From: Crocinitomicaceae bacterium
Lineage (GTDB): Bacteria > Bacteroidota > Bacteroidia > Flavobacteriales_D > Crocinitomicaceae
Direction: 5' to 3'
DNA length: 32,019 nucleotides
NCBI GenBank assembly: GCA_020436025.1
Contig: JAGQYP010000042.1
Coordinates: 1-32,019 of the forward strand
Shown here: piece by piece, positions 1-9,283 of the stretch
Layout of the letters: every line of letters starts with the position of its first letter
Numbering within the stretch: the stretch's first letter is position 1
Notes under the pieces: generated by a model
What the model was told of the DNA's origin: nothing
Databases searched by the model: none
Seen by the model: only the letters and a program-made list of their open reading frames with translations
Program-made: the position numbers and the translations under genes

Positions 1-2868
1 AGAATAGCTCAATCCTTCATAAGAATCCCAAAGAATATTAATGTTAGATCCCAATCCTAAATTGATTGTAGCGTGAATCGTTTTATGGTAAGCACTCTTT
101 GCTGATTCATTTCCACAATTGTCTACCGCTGAGATTTTGTATCTCCATGATCTAACCATTGGAGAAGCTACCAAGTCGTTGAATTCCGAATCTTCACTGT
201 ACAATACAGAATCAATTTTCAAGTACTGACCTGCTTGAGAACCTTCTCTGTAGATATTGTAGTGAGAAATGTTTGTCGTTACTGGTTTTTCCCATACTAC
301 AACATTGGTTGTTGTGATCGAATCTACTGTTACCACACATATTTGTGGTGTTGCTGGTAGCTGTGGATTTACAGTAACATTTTTGATCGATTGGCATCCA
401 CCTGCATCTAATACTGTTACAGTATATGTTCCCGGTGCAAGACCAGAAATATCTTCCGTTGTTGCACCGTTACTCCAGTTAATAGAAGTAGGAGTTCCAG
501 TAATTGTTATGTTGATTGCCCCATCATTGGCACAAGTCGCTTTTACTACCTGATCAACAGTAACAGTTGGAGCACCTGCTTCACTTACCGTTGTATTGTA
601 TGTATAAGTACATCCATTTGCATCTGAAATTTCAACACTGTAAGATCCTCCTCCAATACTAGAAATTGCATTGGAATTTGTACCAATCGCGTTGCTTCCT
701 GAATCATACCATTGGTAATCCAAAGTACCTGTTCCACCGGAAACCGTTAATGTAATTCCACCTGTAGCAGACCCACAAGCTGATGCTGTTACTGATTCGG
801 ATACATCAAAATCAGATGGGCCCGTTACTTCATAGGTTCCTGTTGCTTCACATCCGTTTGCATCAGTTACAGTTACATCATAAAATCCAGGTTCCAATCC
901 AGTTACATCTTCTGTCCAGTATCCATTTGACCATAAAATATCGAAAGGTCCGACCCCAGCCACAGTTAAATCAATGCTCCCATTGTTATCTCCAGGACAA
1001 TTCACCCCATTTGCAGTAGCCATTAAATTGACACTGGTATTTCCAACATTACCAACACCCGTTGCCATACAACCCTTATTATCAGTAACAGTAACAAAAT
1101 ATTGTCCTGCTGGTAAATCCGCAATATTTACTGAATCTGCCCCTGTATTCCAGTAATAAGTATAAGGTGCAGTTCCTCCTGAAGCAGTTACTGTTGCTGT
1201 ACCAGTTGAATCAGCACAACCCGCGTTCGTAACATTTACACTAGCACTTGGTGCAGCATCAATTGCAAAACCGATATTCATCTGGTTGTAACATCCTACT
1301 GCACTAATCGTGGAATAAGAGAATGTAACCGGGTTTCCAGAAGTTGCAGGATTCACCACTCCCGTAGAAGGGATTCCAGTAAAATTACCTCCAAGTGGGT
1401 AAACATAATCGTTAAAATCTATAGGCCCTGAATTGCTACATACCGATGTTGCTGTAAAATAATTGATTAAAGAATCCACGTATTTCACACTTAAGTTATG
1501 GTTCGAAGTTTGGTTTCCAACTCCTAGCTCGTCTTCAACAGAAATGGTCAGTGTAACTGGTAAGTTAGCATTGTACACTTTGTTAGTAGTTAATAAAACA
1601 TCATAATTCGGATATGTTCCAGATACCACAGAGGCTACAGGGACGATTCCGGTATTTGATGGAGTAATGCCCCAAGTCAAATCATTGTTATCCAGGTTTT
1701 CACTTGTCACATTGATTACTCCGCTGAATACTTCAGTAGTCCCACCACAAGTAGTAAGATTTTGACAAGTAAAGGAAACATTTTGCCAAGATTCAATTAC
1801 CCATAAGCTACCACTTGCATCAACATATGATACAACTGGTTCTCCGTTCGCTTTCAGTTCTATTTGAGGTGAAGTATAAACTCCAAGAAATGGATGTAAG
1901 GCCGGAATTACGTTATGGGTAGCATGATCCATGTATGCCACTAATGCATTCCCTCCAGCCTGACCTTCAGAAGTATAAATCCATGTATTATTAGAATCCG
2001 AAGCAATATCAAAGTAGTCTGCATTATTTCCGATTACACCAGAATTAGCAACAGAAGCAGCATCATTTTCATATTGGGCTAAATAAGCAGCCATCCCTCC
2101 GCCTTGAGCCGTCATTCCAGTAACTCTTACATCTGCCCCGCCAAAATCATAACTGTAAGCCAAATCCAATTTATTGTAAGTTGGACCTCCTTGAAACATT
2201 GTCTCTTCGACATTCCAAGCATTCCCATTTCTCTTTAAAAGGTCTACCTGAATTGATTGATGTACCATTACCCAATCATTCCCAAACATATCTGTTTCAA
2301 TTTGAACACCGCCACTGGTATACGAAGGGAGGTAATTGTACGGATCATCGAAAGTAGTACCGTTCCAAATAGCATAAATAAATTGATTGGTCCAATAATT
2401 CTCAAAAAATGCTAACTGAATTTCTCCATTAGGAGACACGTTAAAATCATAATCATTTGTTGGATTTGTAAGAATTACACCTTGGCCAATATAGCTGGAC
2501 AAATCTGACGTTCCTGTGGCTGTAACTTCAAAAACTTTTATTTGATCATATCCTCCATTGTAAAGATAATAGGAAACGAAAACTGAAGAACCGTAACTTT
2601 CCAGCCGAATATTATAGGCAAAAGCATCCGTAAAATCAGTTGGTCCAAAAGTAATCCAATTCGTTCCATCCCATTTTTTCACTGTTCCTTTGGATGTTCC
2701 ATTGGAAATATAAAAAACATAAGGAGTCCCATCAGCTGCAATTATAAAGTCTGATTCACCAGCATTGGTTGCAACAGGAATTCCCACTGGCCCTACATTA
2801 TGCCAAGCTTGAGCGTTAAGTTGATTTAGGCTGGTGAGCAGTGTAATCGCGAATAGTAATCTTTTCAT
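1..2868 (-). CDS. Large secreted SprB-repeat protein, paralogue of its neighbour (3' end outside window)
   Basis: The reading frame is open from ATG at 2868 to the left edge, giving 956 visible residues; the C-terminus is missing. It starts with a Sec signal peptide (MKRLLFAITLLTSLNQLNAQ). Residues of about 20-400 form a diverged beta-rich region with short Trp/Tyr-rich repeats. Four SprB-like modules of about 60 residues follow at about 545-830, each with a leading Cys, a WSNG/WNTG-type core, a L..G.Y.VTV.D stretch and a closing GC. A fibronectin-III-like region follows (residues about 830-956). It matches the downstream part of the adjacent protein, which ends in a T9SS type A domain, so one probably lies beyond the edge. 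Only 10 bases separate its start from the upstream gene's stop, which suggests co-transcription. Likely a surface or released protein; its ligand is unknown. Confidence 0.85.
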   Translation of the reverse strand, partial: MKRLLFAITLLTSLNQLNAQAWHNVGPVGIPVATNAGESDFIIAADGTPYVFYISNGTSKGTVKKWDGTNWITFGPTDFTDAFAYNIRLESYGSSVFVSYYLYNGGYDQIKVFEVTATGTSDLSSYIGQGVILTNPTNDYDFNVSPNGEIQLAFFENYWTNQFIYAIWNGTTFDDPYNYLPSYTSGGVQIETDMFGNDWVMVHQSIQVDLLKRNGNAWNVEETMFQGGPTYNKLDLAYSYDFGGADVRVTGMTAQGGGMAAYLAQYENDAASVANSGVIGNNADYFDIASDSNNTWIYTSEGQAGGNALVAYMDHATHNVIPALHPFLGVYTSPQIELKANGEPVVSYVDASGSLWVIESWQNVSFTCQNLTTCGGTTEVFSGVINVTSENLDNNDLTWGITPSNTGIVPVASVVSGTYPNYDVLLTTNKVYNANLPVTLTISVEDELGVGNQTSNHNLSVKYVDSLINYFTATSVCSNSGPIDFNDYVYPLGGNFTGIPSTGVVNPATSGNPVTFSYSTISAVGCYNQMNIGFAIDAAPSASVNVTNAGCADSTGTATVTASGGTAPYTYYWNTGADSVNIADLPAGQYFVTVTDNKGCMATGVGNVGNTSVNLMATANGVNCPGDNNGSIDLTVAGVGPFDILWSNGYWTEDVTGLEPGFYDVTVTDANGCEATGTYEVTGPSDFDVSESVTASACGSATGGITLTVSGGTGTLDYQWYDSGSNAIGTNSNAISSIGGGSYSVEISDANGCTYTYNTTVSEAGAPTVTVDQVVKATCANDGAINITITGTPTSINWSNGATTEDISGLAPGTYTVTVLDAGGCQSIKNVTVNPQLPATPQICVVTVDSITTTNVVVWEKPVTTNISHYNIYREGSQAGQYLKIDSVLYSEDSEFNDLVASPMVRSWRYKISAVDNCGNESAKSAYHKTIHATINLGLGSNINILWDSYEGLSYS

Positions 2869-2878
2869 GGTGAGTGAT

Positions 2879-5800
2879 TTATTGAATAATTATTTTCTTA
2901 ATTCCTTTCTGATTATTGTGAATGACCTCAACGAAGTACATTCCTGATTCCAAATGGTTCATAGTCAAATTGTAGGTATTTTGAGATGTTGTTTTATAGG
3001 CTACAATTCTTCCTCTTGAATCAATTAATTTTATTTCTTTAGAACCATTCATGAGACTAAAATCTATGGTAAACACTCCATTGTTTGGATTAGGATAAAC
3101 CACAAATTGATCATTGATATCTTCATATTCTTCGATAGAAAGATTTACTCCATTTCCTGGGTCGAAAATACCTGCTGATCTATTTGATCTCGTTCCATTA
3201 TAATCTTGAGCTCTTGAGGATGTACAAGGAGCAACTAAATCAAACCCAACAAAATAATCCAGTCCTAGAGTATCATTTCCAGGGTTATCTGTATACGAAT
3301 ACACATTTGAAGGAAGAGTTGCAATTACAACAGCTCCATTCAAAGCATCGTATCGATATAAATTAATTGTTGAATAGTTGATTCCTTCATAATCATCCCA
3401 GAAAACATTGTAATTGGTTCCGGTTCCTTTGTTGATGGTAACATGAATTGTCTTATGATGAGCCGATAAATCACTTTCTACACTACAATCATCCACTGAA
3501 GAAAGTTTATATCTCCAAGAAGTCACAACTGGCGAAGCATTGACGTCATTCCAAATAGATTCATCCGTAGCATTTACCGTTCCAACCAGTGTGTAATTGT
3601 CAATAGCTCCAGTTTCTCTGTAAATATTGTAGTGAGAAACCCCTGAGGCTTGAACTCTTTCCCATACTAATAAGTTAGTAGTAGTTGTAGAATCCACTGT
3701 AACCACACAGATAGGTTGTTGAGCAGGTTTCACACCTTCAACCATGAAGGATTCATGCGTTTCACAACCTGTCACATCAGTAACAACGACATTATAAGTT
3801 CCAGCAGCTAATCCTGACAAATCTTCGGTCGTCGCTGAATTTGACCACATAATAGACTGTACATTGTTTCCACCAGTATATATTGAAATGTCGATGGCTC
3901 CGTTATTTTGATTACAATCTACATTGGTAACCGACTCAGTTGCAACATAGGGTCCGTCAAAGGTTCCAACATTAAATTGCTCCATATAGGTACAAAGACC
4001 ATCCGTAACCGTAACTGAATAAATTCCTGGTGCAACGTTGGTCAAGTTTTGTGTTGTTTGTGCATTACTCCAGAGGAAAGAAAAAGGCCCTGTTCCTCCA
4101 ACAACTTGATTTACTGTAACTCCACCATTATTTGAGCCACAGTTGCCATCGTTAACGAAAGCATCTAAGTACATACTTGGCGTAGCAGGATTAAGATGAA
4201 CCACATGAGCCGCGGTACAACCATTGTTATCTGTAATCATAACTGAATAAATACCAACAGGTAAATTTGTCAAATCTTCAGTTGTATCTCCAGTAATCCA
4301 GTAGTATTCGAAAGGTCCAGCCCCTGATAAAGTAAGATCTATGGCCCCATTGGAACTATTATGACAAGTTGGTGCAGTATTGTTCTCCGTAATAGTAATA
4401 GCCAAAGATGGCACCACAACAGGAAGGGAAACCTGACAATCATTCGTGTCGATTACATTCGCAACATATTGACCTGAAGCAACATTTGAGATCAAGGTTG
4501 TAGTTGCTCCCGTACTCCAATAGAAATAATAATCGTTGGAAGATCCTGCAGTTACTGTTACTTCAGCGGCTCCATCTGCAGATCCACAGTTGGCCCCTGT
4601 TATCCCAGCTCCTAAAGCTAATGAAGGAGCAGTAAATGTGCTTAATGTAATCTCTGCACTTTCCGAACAGCCATTCGCATCTGTATAATCGTAATAAATC
4701 ACATTATCAGTTTGAGCGATTTGAGCATCCAGTTGATTTCCATTTACCGCAGCACCCCAATATGTTCCTCCAGTAGGAGTTACCAATCCTTCTATATTGA
4801 TTGGCCCTTGATTGTCACAGACAGCTAAATTATCGATACCTGTTTGATCCAAAACGGGACTTGAAAGCACATTTACTGGTATGGTGTCTCGAGTATGACT
4901 AATTCCGTCATAAATATCTAAATAGATATCACATGTTCCAGTAAATGCTATTGTAATATCAATATCAAAATAGGACAAGGTTGAATCTGGAGAATAGAAA
5001 TTATGATTAACATAAATATCGAAATCACTTACAATGGACTGATTACTTGAAGTTGCCACAATCCAAACACTATCTCTATCCATGTCTCGAATTGCCAAGT
5101 TTTCAAGGAAAGTGCTTCCACTTGGACAAACGTTGTTTACCTGATATGAGTCTACATAAGGAAGATCATTCAGTGCAAAAACGGCAACGGAATCTGAAAC
5201 AAATTCAGTAATTACATAAGGATTCCCGTTAACTGGATGTTGAGCAAATTCAGGATAATCGTCATCAATTTGACCCAATCCCAACTGGGATGGATGTACA
5301 TTCTCAAATTGAGCACCATTGTAGACAAAAATATCAGTATTCTCAACTCCGCCATAGGTCGAAATCAAGATTTGAGGTTGTCCAAATGTTCTTGAAATCT
5401 GAACATTGGAAATATCAAAACTAAACTGCATTCCTTGCACATTTCCAAGACCACCGCCAGTGTATTTATATACATGAACTGAATCATAAGCAACTGCATT
5501 ATTTGTTATAATCCATGGTGTTTCAGTTCCATCTCCATCAATTGAGATTCGGTCTGCATGATAGGGAAGTGGTCCGCCAATTCCAGCAGGATGTAAAAAT
5601 GGTCCTGAAGCAGGATCACTTCTCAAAAGCAAAGCATCATCTTGAGTTGACTTCGCTCCTCCATTAAAAATAGTTATCCCAAGAAAAACATCTGTTGGCG
5701 TAACATATCCTGAAATAGAATTAATAGAAGAAGGCGTATAAGGTCCAATATTCCAAATAGGAGAATAATCTAAAGTATCCCATGAACTCCCGTTGTATTT

Positions 5801-6268
5801 CAAAACAATGATATCATCTCCATAATCAGTTACTCCTGCCAGGTACAATTCATTTGAAGTTTTGCTGATGAAAAGATCTGATGGTTCATTCAAGGAATAT
5901 TGCACCATACCTGCTGTTATATCAGTGACTGAACCCGTAGGAGAAATCTGATAAACATTAGGAGTGTAGTTGTTCATACAAGAAATGAAAAAATCTTGTC
6001 CATCCGTTTCTACGTCTATGTCAAATAAGGGAACACCTGAGAAAGGTCCTGTTATATTGCTCCATTGCTCGGTGTTTGGATTCCAAACATGCACGAACCC
6101 ATTGTATCCTGTATTCTCGGTAAAAAAACGCAGAACAAATCCTTGATCATTAACGGCCAATGCTTTATCATATGCACTTATTTGACTGGTATCTAATTTC
6201 ACCCAATCTTGTGAAAAACCGGCAAATGGAAAGGCAATAAGGAAAATTAAAAGTAAATCCTTTTTCAT
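2879..6268 (-). CDS. Large secreted SprB-repeat protein with T9SS type A sorting domain
   Basis: A 1129-residue protein. I chose the ATG at 6268 because it begins directly with a signal peptide (MKKDLLLIFLIAFPFAGFSQ); an in-frame ATG at 6292 would put eight unrelated residues in front. The N-terminal third resembles a propeller-like region with repeated aromatic and Gly/Asn turns. Four SprB-like modules follow in the middle (first Cys near residue 560), then a fibronectin-III-like region with the conserved SWRYKLSSVDDC stretch. The C-terminus is a T9SS type A sorting domain starting at YPNPNNGVF and ending GIKKIIIQ. Family knowledge says such proteins are exported by Sec, moved over the outer membrane by T9SS and trimmed or anchored there. 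It is the first gene of a probable two-gene unit with the paralogue at 1-2868. The biological target cannot be read from the sequence. Confidence 0.9.
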   Translation of the reverse strand: MKKDLLLIFLIAFPFAGFSQDWVKLDTSQISAYDKALAVNDQGFVLRFFTENTGYNGFVHVWNPNTEQWSNITGPFSGVPLFDIDVETDGQDFFISCMNNYTPNVYQISPTGSVTDITAGMVQYSLNEPSDLFISKTSNELYLAGVTDYGDDIIVLKYNGSSWDTLDYSPIWNIGPYTPSSINSISGYVTPTDVFLGITIFNGGAKSTQDDALLLRSDPASGPFLHPAGIGGPLPYHADRISIDGDGTETPWIITNNAVAYDSVHVYKYTGGGLGNVQGMQFSFDISNVQISRTFGQPQILISTYGGVENTDIFVYNGAQFENVHPSQLGLGQIDDDYPEFAQHPVNGNPYVITEFVSDSVAVFALNDLPYVDSYQVNNVCPSGSTFLENLAIRDMDRDSVWIVATSSNQSIVSDFDIYVNHNFYSPDSTLSYFDIDITIAFTGTCDIYLDIYDGISHTRDTIPVNVLSSPVLDQTGIDNLAVCDNQGPINIEGLVTPTGGTYWGAAVNGNQLDAQIAQTDNVIYYDYTDANGCSESAEITLSTFTAPSLALGAGITGANCGSADGAAEVTVTAGSSNDYYFYWSTGATTTLISNVASGQYVANVIDTNDCQVSLPVVVPSLAITITENNTAPTCHNSSNGAIDLTLSGAGPFEYYWITGDTTEDLTNLPVGIYSVMITDNNGCTAAHVVHLNPATPSMYLDAFVNDGNCGSNNGGVTVNQVVGGTGPFSFLWSNAQTTQNLTNVAPGIYSVTVTDGLCTYMEQFNVGTFDGPYVATESVTNVDCNQNNGAIDISIYTGGNNVQSIMWSNSATTEDLSGLAAGTYNVVVTDVTGCETHESFMVEGVKPAQQPICVVTVDSTTTTNLLVWERVQASGVSHYNIYRETGAIDNYTLVGTVNATDESIWNDVNASPVVTSWRYKLSSVDDCSVESDLSAHHKTIHVTINKGTGTNYNVFWDDYEGINYSTINLYRYDALNGAVVIATLPSNVYSYTDNPGNDTLGLDYFVGFDLVAPCTSSRAQDYNGTRSNRSAGIFDPGNGVNLSIEEYEDINDQFVVYPNPNNGVFTIDFSLMNGSKEIKLIDSRGRIVAYKTTSQNTYNLTMNHLESGMYFVEVIHNNQKGIKKIIIQ

Positions 6269-6304
6269 GTTTTGCTTTAATAAGAAGATCAATAATTAAA
6301 TCCT

Positions 6305-6325
6305 TGAATATGAACTTCATATTCA
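6305..6325. promoter_or_regulatory. Perfect 10-bp inverted repeat upstream of the tandem secreted-protein genes
   Basis: The arm TGAATATGAA is followed by one C and then its exact reverse complement. It sits 37 bases before the ATG at 6268, downstream of a candidate promoter box at 6375-6382, so it would be in the 5' leader. It could be an operator for a dimeric regulator or an mRNA hairpin (8-bp stem, 5-base loop). It has no T-run after it on the minus strand, so it is a poor terminator for radA. Confidence 0.5.
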
Positions 6326-6374
6326 TGACGAGAAAGAAATCCAAATGGTTGGTAAATTTTCAATTTCGTCGAAT

Positions 6375-6382
6375 CAAAAGTA
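6375..6382 (-). promoter_or_regulatory. Candidate Bacteroidota -7 box for the tandem secreted-protein genes
   Basis: On the minus strand this reads TACTTTTG, an exact match to the phylum's TAnnTTTG element. No TTG lies at the usual 17-23 base spacing upstream, so the call is tentative. It lies about 107 bases before the ATG at 6268, in the gap after radA. Confidence 0.4.
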
Positions 6383-6406
6383 CGAAATATCTAAGAAAAT
6401 CTAAAT

Positions 6407-7771
6407 TTAAGCGAACAAATCTTTGAAAACCTCTTCTATTTTAGAGACTTGGATGATTTCGATTCCAAAATTCTTTTGTTCAATCCCTTTATTGAAGCGT
6501 GAAACAATGATTTTTTCGTAGCCTAATTTTTCAGCTTCAGAGATTCTTTGATCGATGCGATTTACGGGTCTGATTTCTCCTGACAAACCCACTTCAGCTG
6601 CTAGGCATACATTGTTATTTATTGAAATATCAGCGTTGGATGAGAGGACAGCGCATACGACAGCTAAATCAATAGCGGGGTCGTCAACTTTGATTCCGCC
6701 AGCGATATTGATGAAGACATCCTTTGCAGCCAATTTGAATCCACATCTTTTTTCCAAAACAGCGAGAAGCATATTCAATCTTTTCAGATCAAACCCAGTT
6801 GAACTTCTTTGTGGTGTTCCATATGCGGCGGTTGAAACGAGGGCTTGAACTTCGATTAATATGGGTCTTAATCCCTCAAGAGTAGCGGCAATTGCCACCC
6901 CACTCAAACTTTCTTTATTCCCAGAAATTAAGATTTCGCTTGGATTTTCAACTTGGCGTAATCCATTTCCGAGCATTTCGTAGATTCCAAGTTCGTTGGT
7001 AGAGCCAAATCTATTTTTTATACTTCTCAGTAATCGATACACATGATTGCGATCTCCTTCAAATTGGAGTACACAATCCACCATGTGTTCTAAAACTTTT
7101 GGTCCAGCCAGCACGCCTTCTTTCGTAATATGCCCGATTAAGAAAACCGGTGTTTCGGTTTCTTTTGCAAATCGAAGGAGTTCAGCGGTGCATTCTCTAA
7201 TTTGAGAAATGGAACCAGGGCTTGATTCGATATAGGAAGAGTAGACTGTTTGAATAGAATCTACAATCAATAAATCTGGTTCGATCTCCTCAATTTGTTT
7301 GAAAATATTTTGAACGTTGGTTTCCGTGAGAATGAAGCAATTTTCATGTTGAATGCCAATTCTTTCGGCCCTCATTTTGATTTGTGATTCACTTTCTTCA
7401 CCAGAAACATAGAGGATTTTTTGCTTTGAACTTTGCACAGCAATTTGCAAGAGTAAAGTTGATTTTCCAATTCCTGGCTCTCCCCCAAAAAGGACTAAAG
7501 AACCTGGAACCAATCCACCACCCAAAACTCTGTTCATCTCATTGTCAGACAGTAGAATTCGTGCTTCTTCCTTTTGCTGAATATCTTTCAGGTTGACAGA
7601 TTTCGCAGTTCGGGAATCACTTTTAGAAAAGGCCACCACCGACTTAGTATCTTTAGCCACAACTTCTTCCACAAAAGTATTCCATTCGTTACAGGACGGA
7701 CATCTTCCAAGCCATTTTGGAGACTCTTGCCCACAGTTTTGACAGAAAAAAGTTGTTTTGACCTTTGCCAT
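6407..7771 (-). CDS. radA: DNA repair protein RadA (Sms)
   Basis: A 454-residue protein of normal family length. The N-terminal zinc finger has C10, C13, C24 and C27. The RecA-like ATPase core has Walker A GEPGIGKST at 97-105 and Walker B DLLIVDS at 166-172, followed by the RadA-specific KNRFG motif at 252-256. The last third (about 280-450) is the Lon-protease-like domain. RadA is a hexameric, DnaB-like motor that helps branch migration and processing of recombination intermediates in the cytoplasm. It is divergent from the Rieske gene, with 28 bases between the two starts, so their promoters must overlap. Nothing is missing or unusual. Confidence 0.97.
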   Translation of the reverse strand: MAKVKTTFFCQNCGQESPKWLGRCPSCNEWNTFVEEVVAKDTKSVVAFSKSDSRTAKSVNLKDIQQKEEARILLSDNEMNRVLGGGLVPGSLVLFGGEPGIGKSTLLLQIAVQSSKQKILYVSGEESESQIKMRAERIGIQHENCFILTETNVQNIFKQIEEIEPDLLIVDSIQTVYSSYIESSPGSISQIRECTAELLRFAKETETPVFLIGHITKEGVLAGPKVLEHMVDCVLQFEGDRNHVYRLLRSIKNRFGSTNELGIYEMLGNGLRQVENPSEILISGNKESLSGVAIAATLEGLRPILIEVQALVSTAAYGTPQRSSTGFDLKRLNMLLAVLEKRCGFKLAAKDVFINIAGGIKVDDPAIDLAVVCAVLSSNADISINNNVCLAAEVGLSGEIRPVNRIDQRISEAEKLGYEKIIVSRFNKGIEQKNFGIEIIQVSKIEEVFKDLFA

Positions 7772-7799
7772 TGTCGGATTTTGATTGTAAAATTAATTA

Positions 7800-8141
7800 A
7801 TGTTCAATATGAAGACCAAGTGGGTGAGGTTTTTTTCATCCGAAGAAGAATTATTGGAGACCCTTGGAAAGAGAAACAGTCTTTGCTTAGAGCTCAATGG
7901 AAAGAATTTGATTTTACTTCGAAATGAAGATCAATTTCATCTGATTAAAGACAAATGCCCCCATCAAGGCTTATCCATGAAAGAAGCCAAATGTGAAGGC
8001 AATTATGTCGTTTGTCCGTTTCACCAATATCGCTTTTCATTAGAAACGGGAAGAGGGCACGGTTTATACCTCGACCACTATCCTATTGAATTTCGTGAAG
8101 ACGGTGTTTTTGCCGGTTTTGAATATTTTTCTATTTTTTGA
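7800..8141 (+). CDS. Small Rieske-type [2Fe-2S] ferredoxin
   Basis: A 113-residue single-domain protein. The cluster ligands are C53-x-H55 (CPHQG) and C72-x2-H75 (CPFHQYRF), separated by 16 residues, as in Rieske ferredoxins related to NirD and dioxygenase ferredoxins. There is no signal peptide or membrane segment, so it should be a soluble cytoplasmic electron carrier or a redox-sensing subunit. ATGs at 7800 and 7809 are both possible; the upstream one is used. No oxygenase or reductase gene lies next to it, so its partner is unknown. Its last 11 bases overlap the end of nadC on the opposite strand. Confidence 0.85.
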   Translation: MFNMKTKWVRFFSSEEELLETLGKRNSLCLELNGKNLILLRNEDQFHLIKDKCPHQGLSMKEAKCEGNYVVCPFHQYRFSLETGRGHGLYLDHYPIEFREDGVFAGFEYFSIF

Positions 8142-8982
8142 AATCTGCCTTCAAGCTCATATCCAGACTCTTAAAAGAATGGGTGAGAGCGCCAACACTA
8201 ATATAATCCACATTCGTAGCGGCGTAATCTTTAAGAGTAACTTCAGTAATTCCACCCGAAGCTTCGGTTTCATACTGGCCATTGATCAAAGTCAGTGCTT
8301 CTTTTAATTGGGAAGGGGTGAAATTGTCAAGCATGATTCTATCTACCTGACCTACTTTTAAAACTTGATTCAATTCATCAAAATCTCTGACTTCGATTTC
8401 AATTTTAAGGTCCAGATTATTTTCTTTTAGATACTGATTGGTTTTTTCGATGGCTTGCTTAATTCCACCTGCGTAATCGATGTGATTGTCTTTGAGCATG
8501 ATCATATCGTACAAGGCATATCTGTGATTGTACCCTCCACCAATTCTAACCGCCCATTTTTCCATGTAGCGAATTCCTGGAGTTGTTTTTCTAGTATCTA
8601 AAAGTTTGGTTTTGCTTCCTTCGATCAGCTGTACATATTTATTTGTTAAAGTTGCAATTCCAGACATTCTCTGCATGAAATTCAACATTAATCTTTCAGT
8701 AGATAAAATTGAAATAGAACTGCCTTCAACCGTAAAGGCAATATCTCCAGGCTTAACTTTTGACCCATCTTCAATAAAAATTTCCATTTGAAGATTGGGG
8801 TCGTGCAACTCCATTATCCTTTTAGCTAGATCAATTCCAGCGATAATTCCTTCATCTTTAACTAAAAGTTTGGCCTTTCCAACTGCATTTTTTGGCACAG
8901 AGGCCAAGGAAGAATAATCGCCTGGACCAATGTCCTCTTTTAATGCGTTTTTTATAATCTGATCTACTGTTTCGAAATCCAT
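8131..8982 (-). CDS. nadC: Nicotinate-nucleotide pyrophosphorylase (quinolinate phosphoribosyltransferase)
   Basis: A 283-residue enzyme of usual length that turns quinolinate and PRPP into nicotinate mononucleotide, CO2 and pyrophosphate in NAD synthesis. Family motifs visible are EDIGPGD (16-22), the active-site DTRKTTPG (129-136), GGGYNHRY (148-155) and KDNH (164-167), followed by the C-terminal barrel with MLDNF and EASGGI. nadA and nadB are not in the window, while kynU is present about 20 kb away, so quinolinate might come from tryptophan rather than aspartate. The gene is monocistronic as far as can be seen; its end overlaps the Rieske gene. Confidence 0.96.
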   Translation of the reverse strand: MDFETVDQIIKNALKEDIGPGDYSSLASVPKNAVGKAKLLVKDEGIIAGIDLAKRIMELHDPNLQMEIFIEDGSKVKPGDIAFTVEGSSISILSTERLMLNFMQRMSGIATLTNKYVQLIEGSKTKLLDTRKTTPGIRYMEKWAVRIGGGYNHRYALYDMIMLKDNHIDYAGGIKQAIEKTNQYLKENNLDLKIEIEVRDFDELNQVLKVGQVDRIMLDNFTPSQLKEALTLINGQYETEASGGITEVTLKDYAATNVDYISVGALTHSFKSLDMSLKADFKK

Positions 8983-9170
8983 GCGGTAAAATTAGAAAAA
9001 TCCAAAATAAGATTTTATGATACTCTGTAAATAACTTCTAATGCCCTAAATCCAATGTCGTTATGCGTGCATTGTTATTATTTTAACACTAATCATGCTA
9101 TAAGTTCAGTTTCATACAGTCGTACTTTAAAGCAATTTAATCTGTAAAAACAGGGGTTTTAGTCGAATTT

Positions 9171-9204
9171 TTGATTTCTAATGAAAAGTGTTGAAATAAC
9201 TTTG
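9171..9204 (+). promoter_or_regulatory. Bacteroidota-type promoter for the beta-helix secreted protein
   Basis: TTG at 9171-9173 and TAACTTTG at 9197-9204, an exact TAnnTTTG match, are separated by 23 bases, the upper end of the reported 17-23 range. Transcription would start near 9210, leaving a leader of about 75 bases before the ATG at 9284. Confidence 0.6.
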
Positions 9205-9241
9205 CAATTGTTCTAATAATGAACTAATTAATTTAAAACCT

Positions 9242-9264
9242 GCGGATTTTTGATTTTAATCCGC
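9242..9264 (+). promoter_or_regulatory. Leader hairpin before the beta-helix secreted protein gene
   Basis: GCGGATT (9242-9248) pairs perfectly with AATCCGC (9258-9264) around a 9-base loop, 19 bases before the start codon. The G+C content stands out from the AT-rich surroundings. It is not followed by T's, and the only gene upstream points away, so it is not a terminator. It may affect translation or mRNA stability. Confidence 0.5.
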
Positions 9265-9283
9265 GTTAAGAAAAAAGTTAGAT

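Larger units (their letters stand above)
8983..9283. other. Divergent intergenic region between nadC and a secreted protein gene
   Basis: AT-rich gap of 301 bases. It holds a candidate promoter (9171-9204) and a leader hairpin (9242-9264) for the plus-strand gene. No ORF, tRNA or clear riboswitch was recognised in the remainder; no exact TAnnTTTG box was found for nadC. Confidence 0.6.

Noticed and set aside
783..1156. Two overlapping plus-strand ORFs inside the left secreted protein gene
   Set aside because: They are antisense to a continuous coding frame with signal peptide and SprB-like modules, and their translations are low-complexity Leu/Gln/His-rich.
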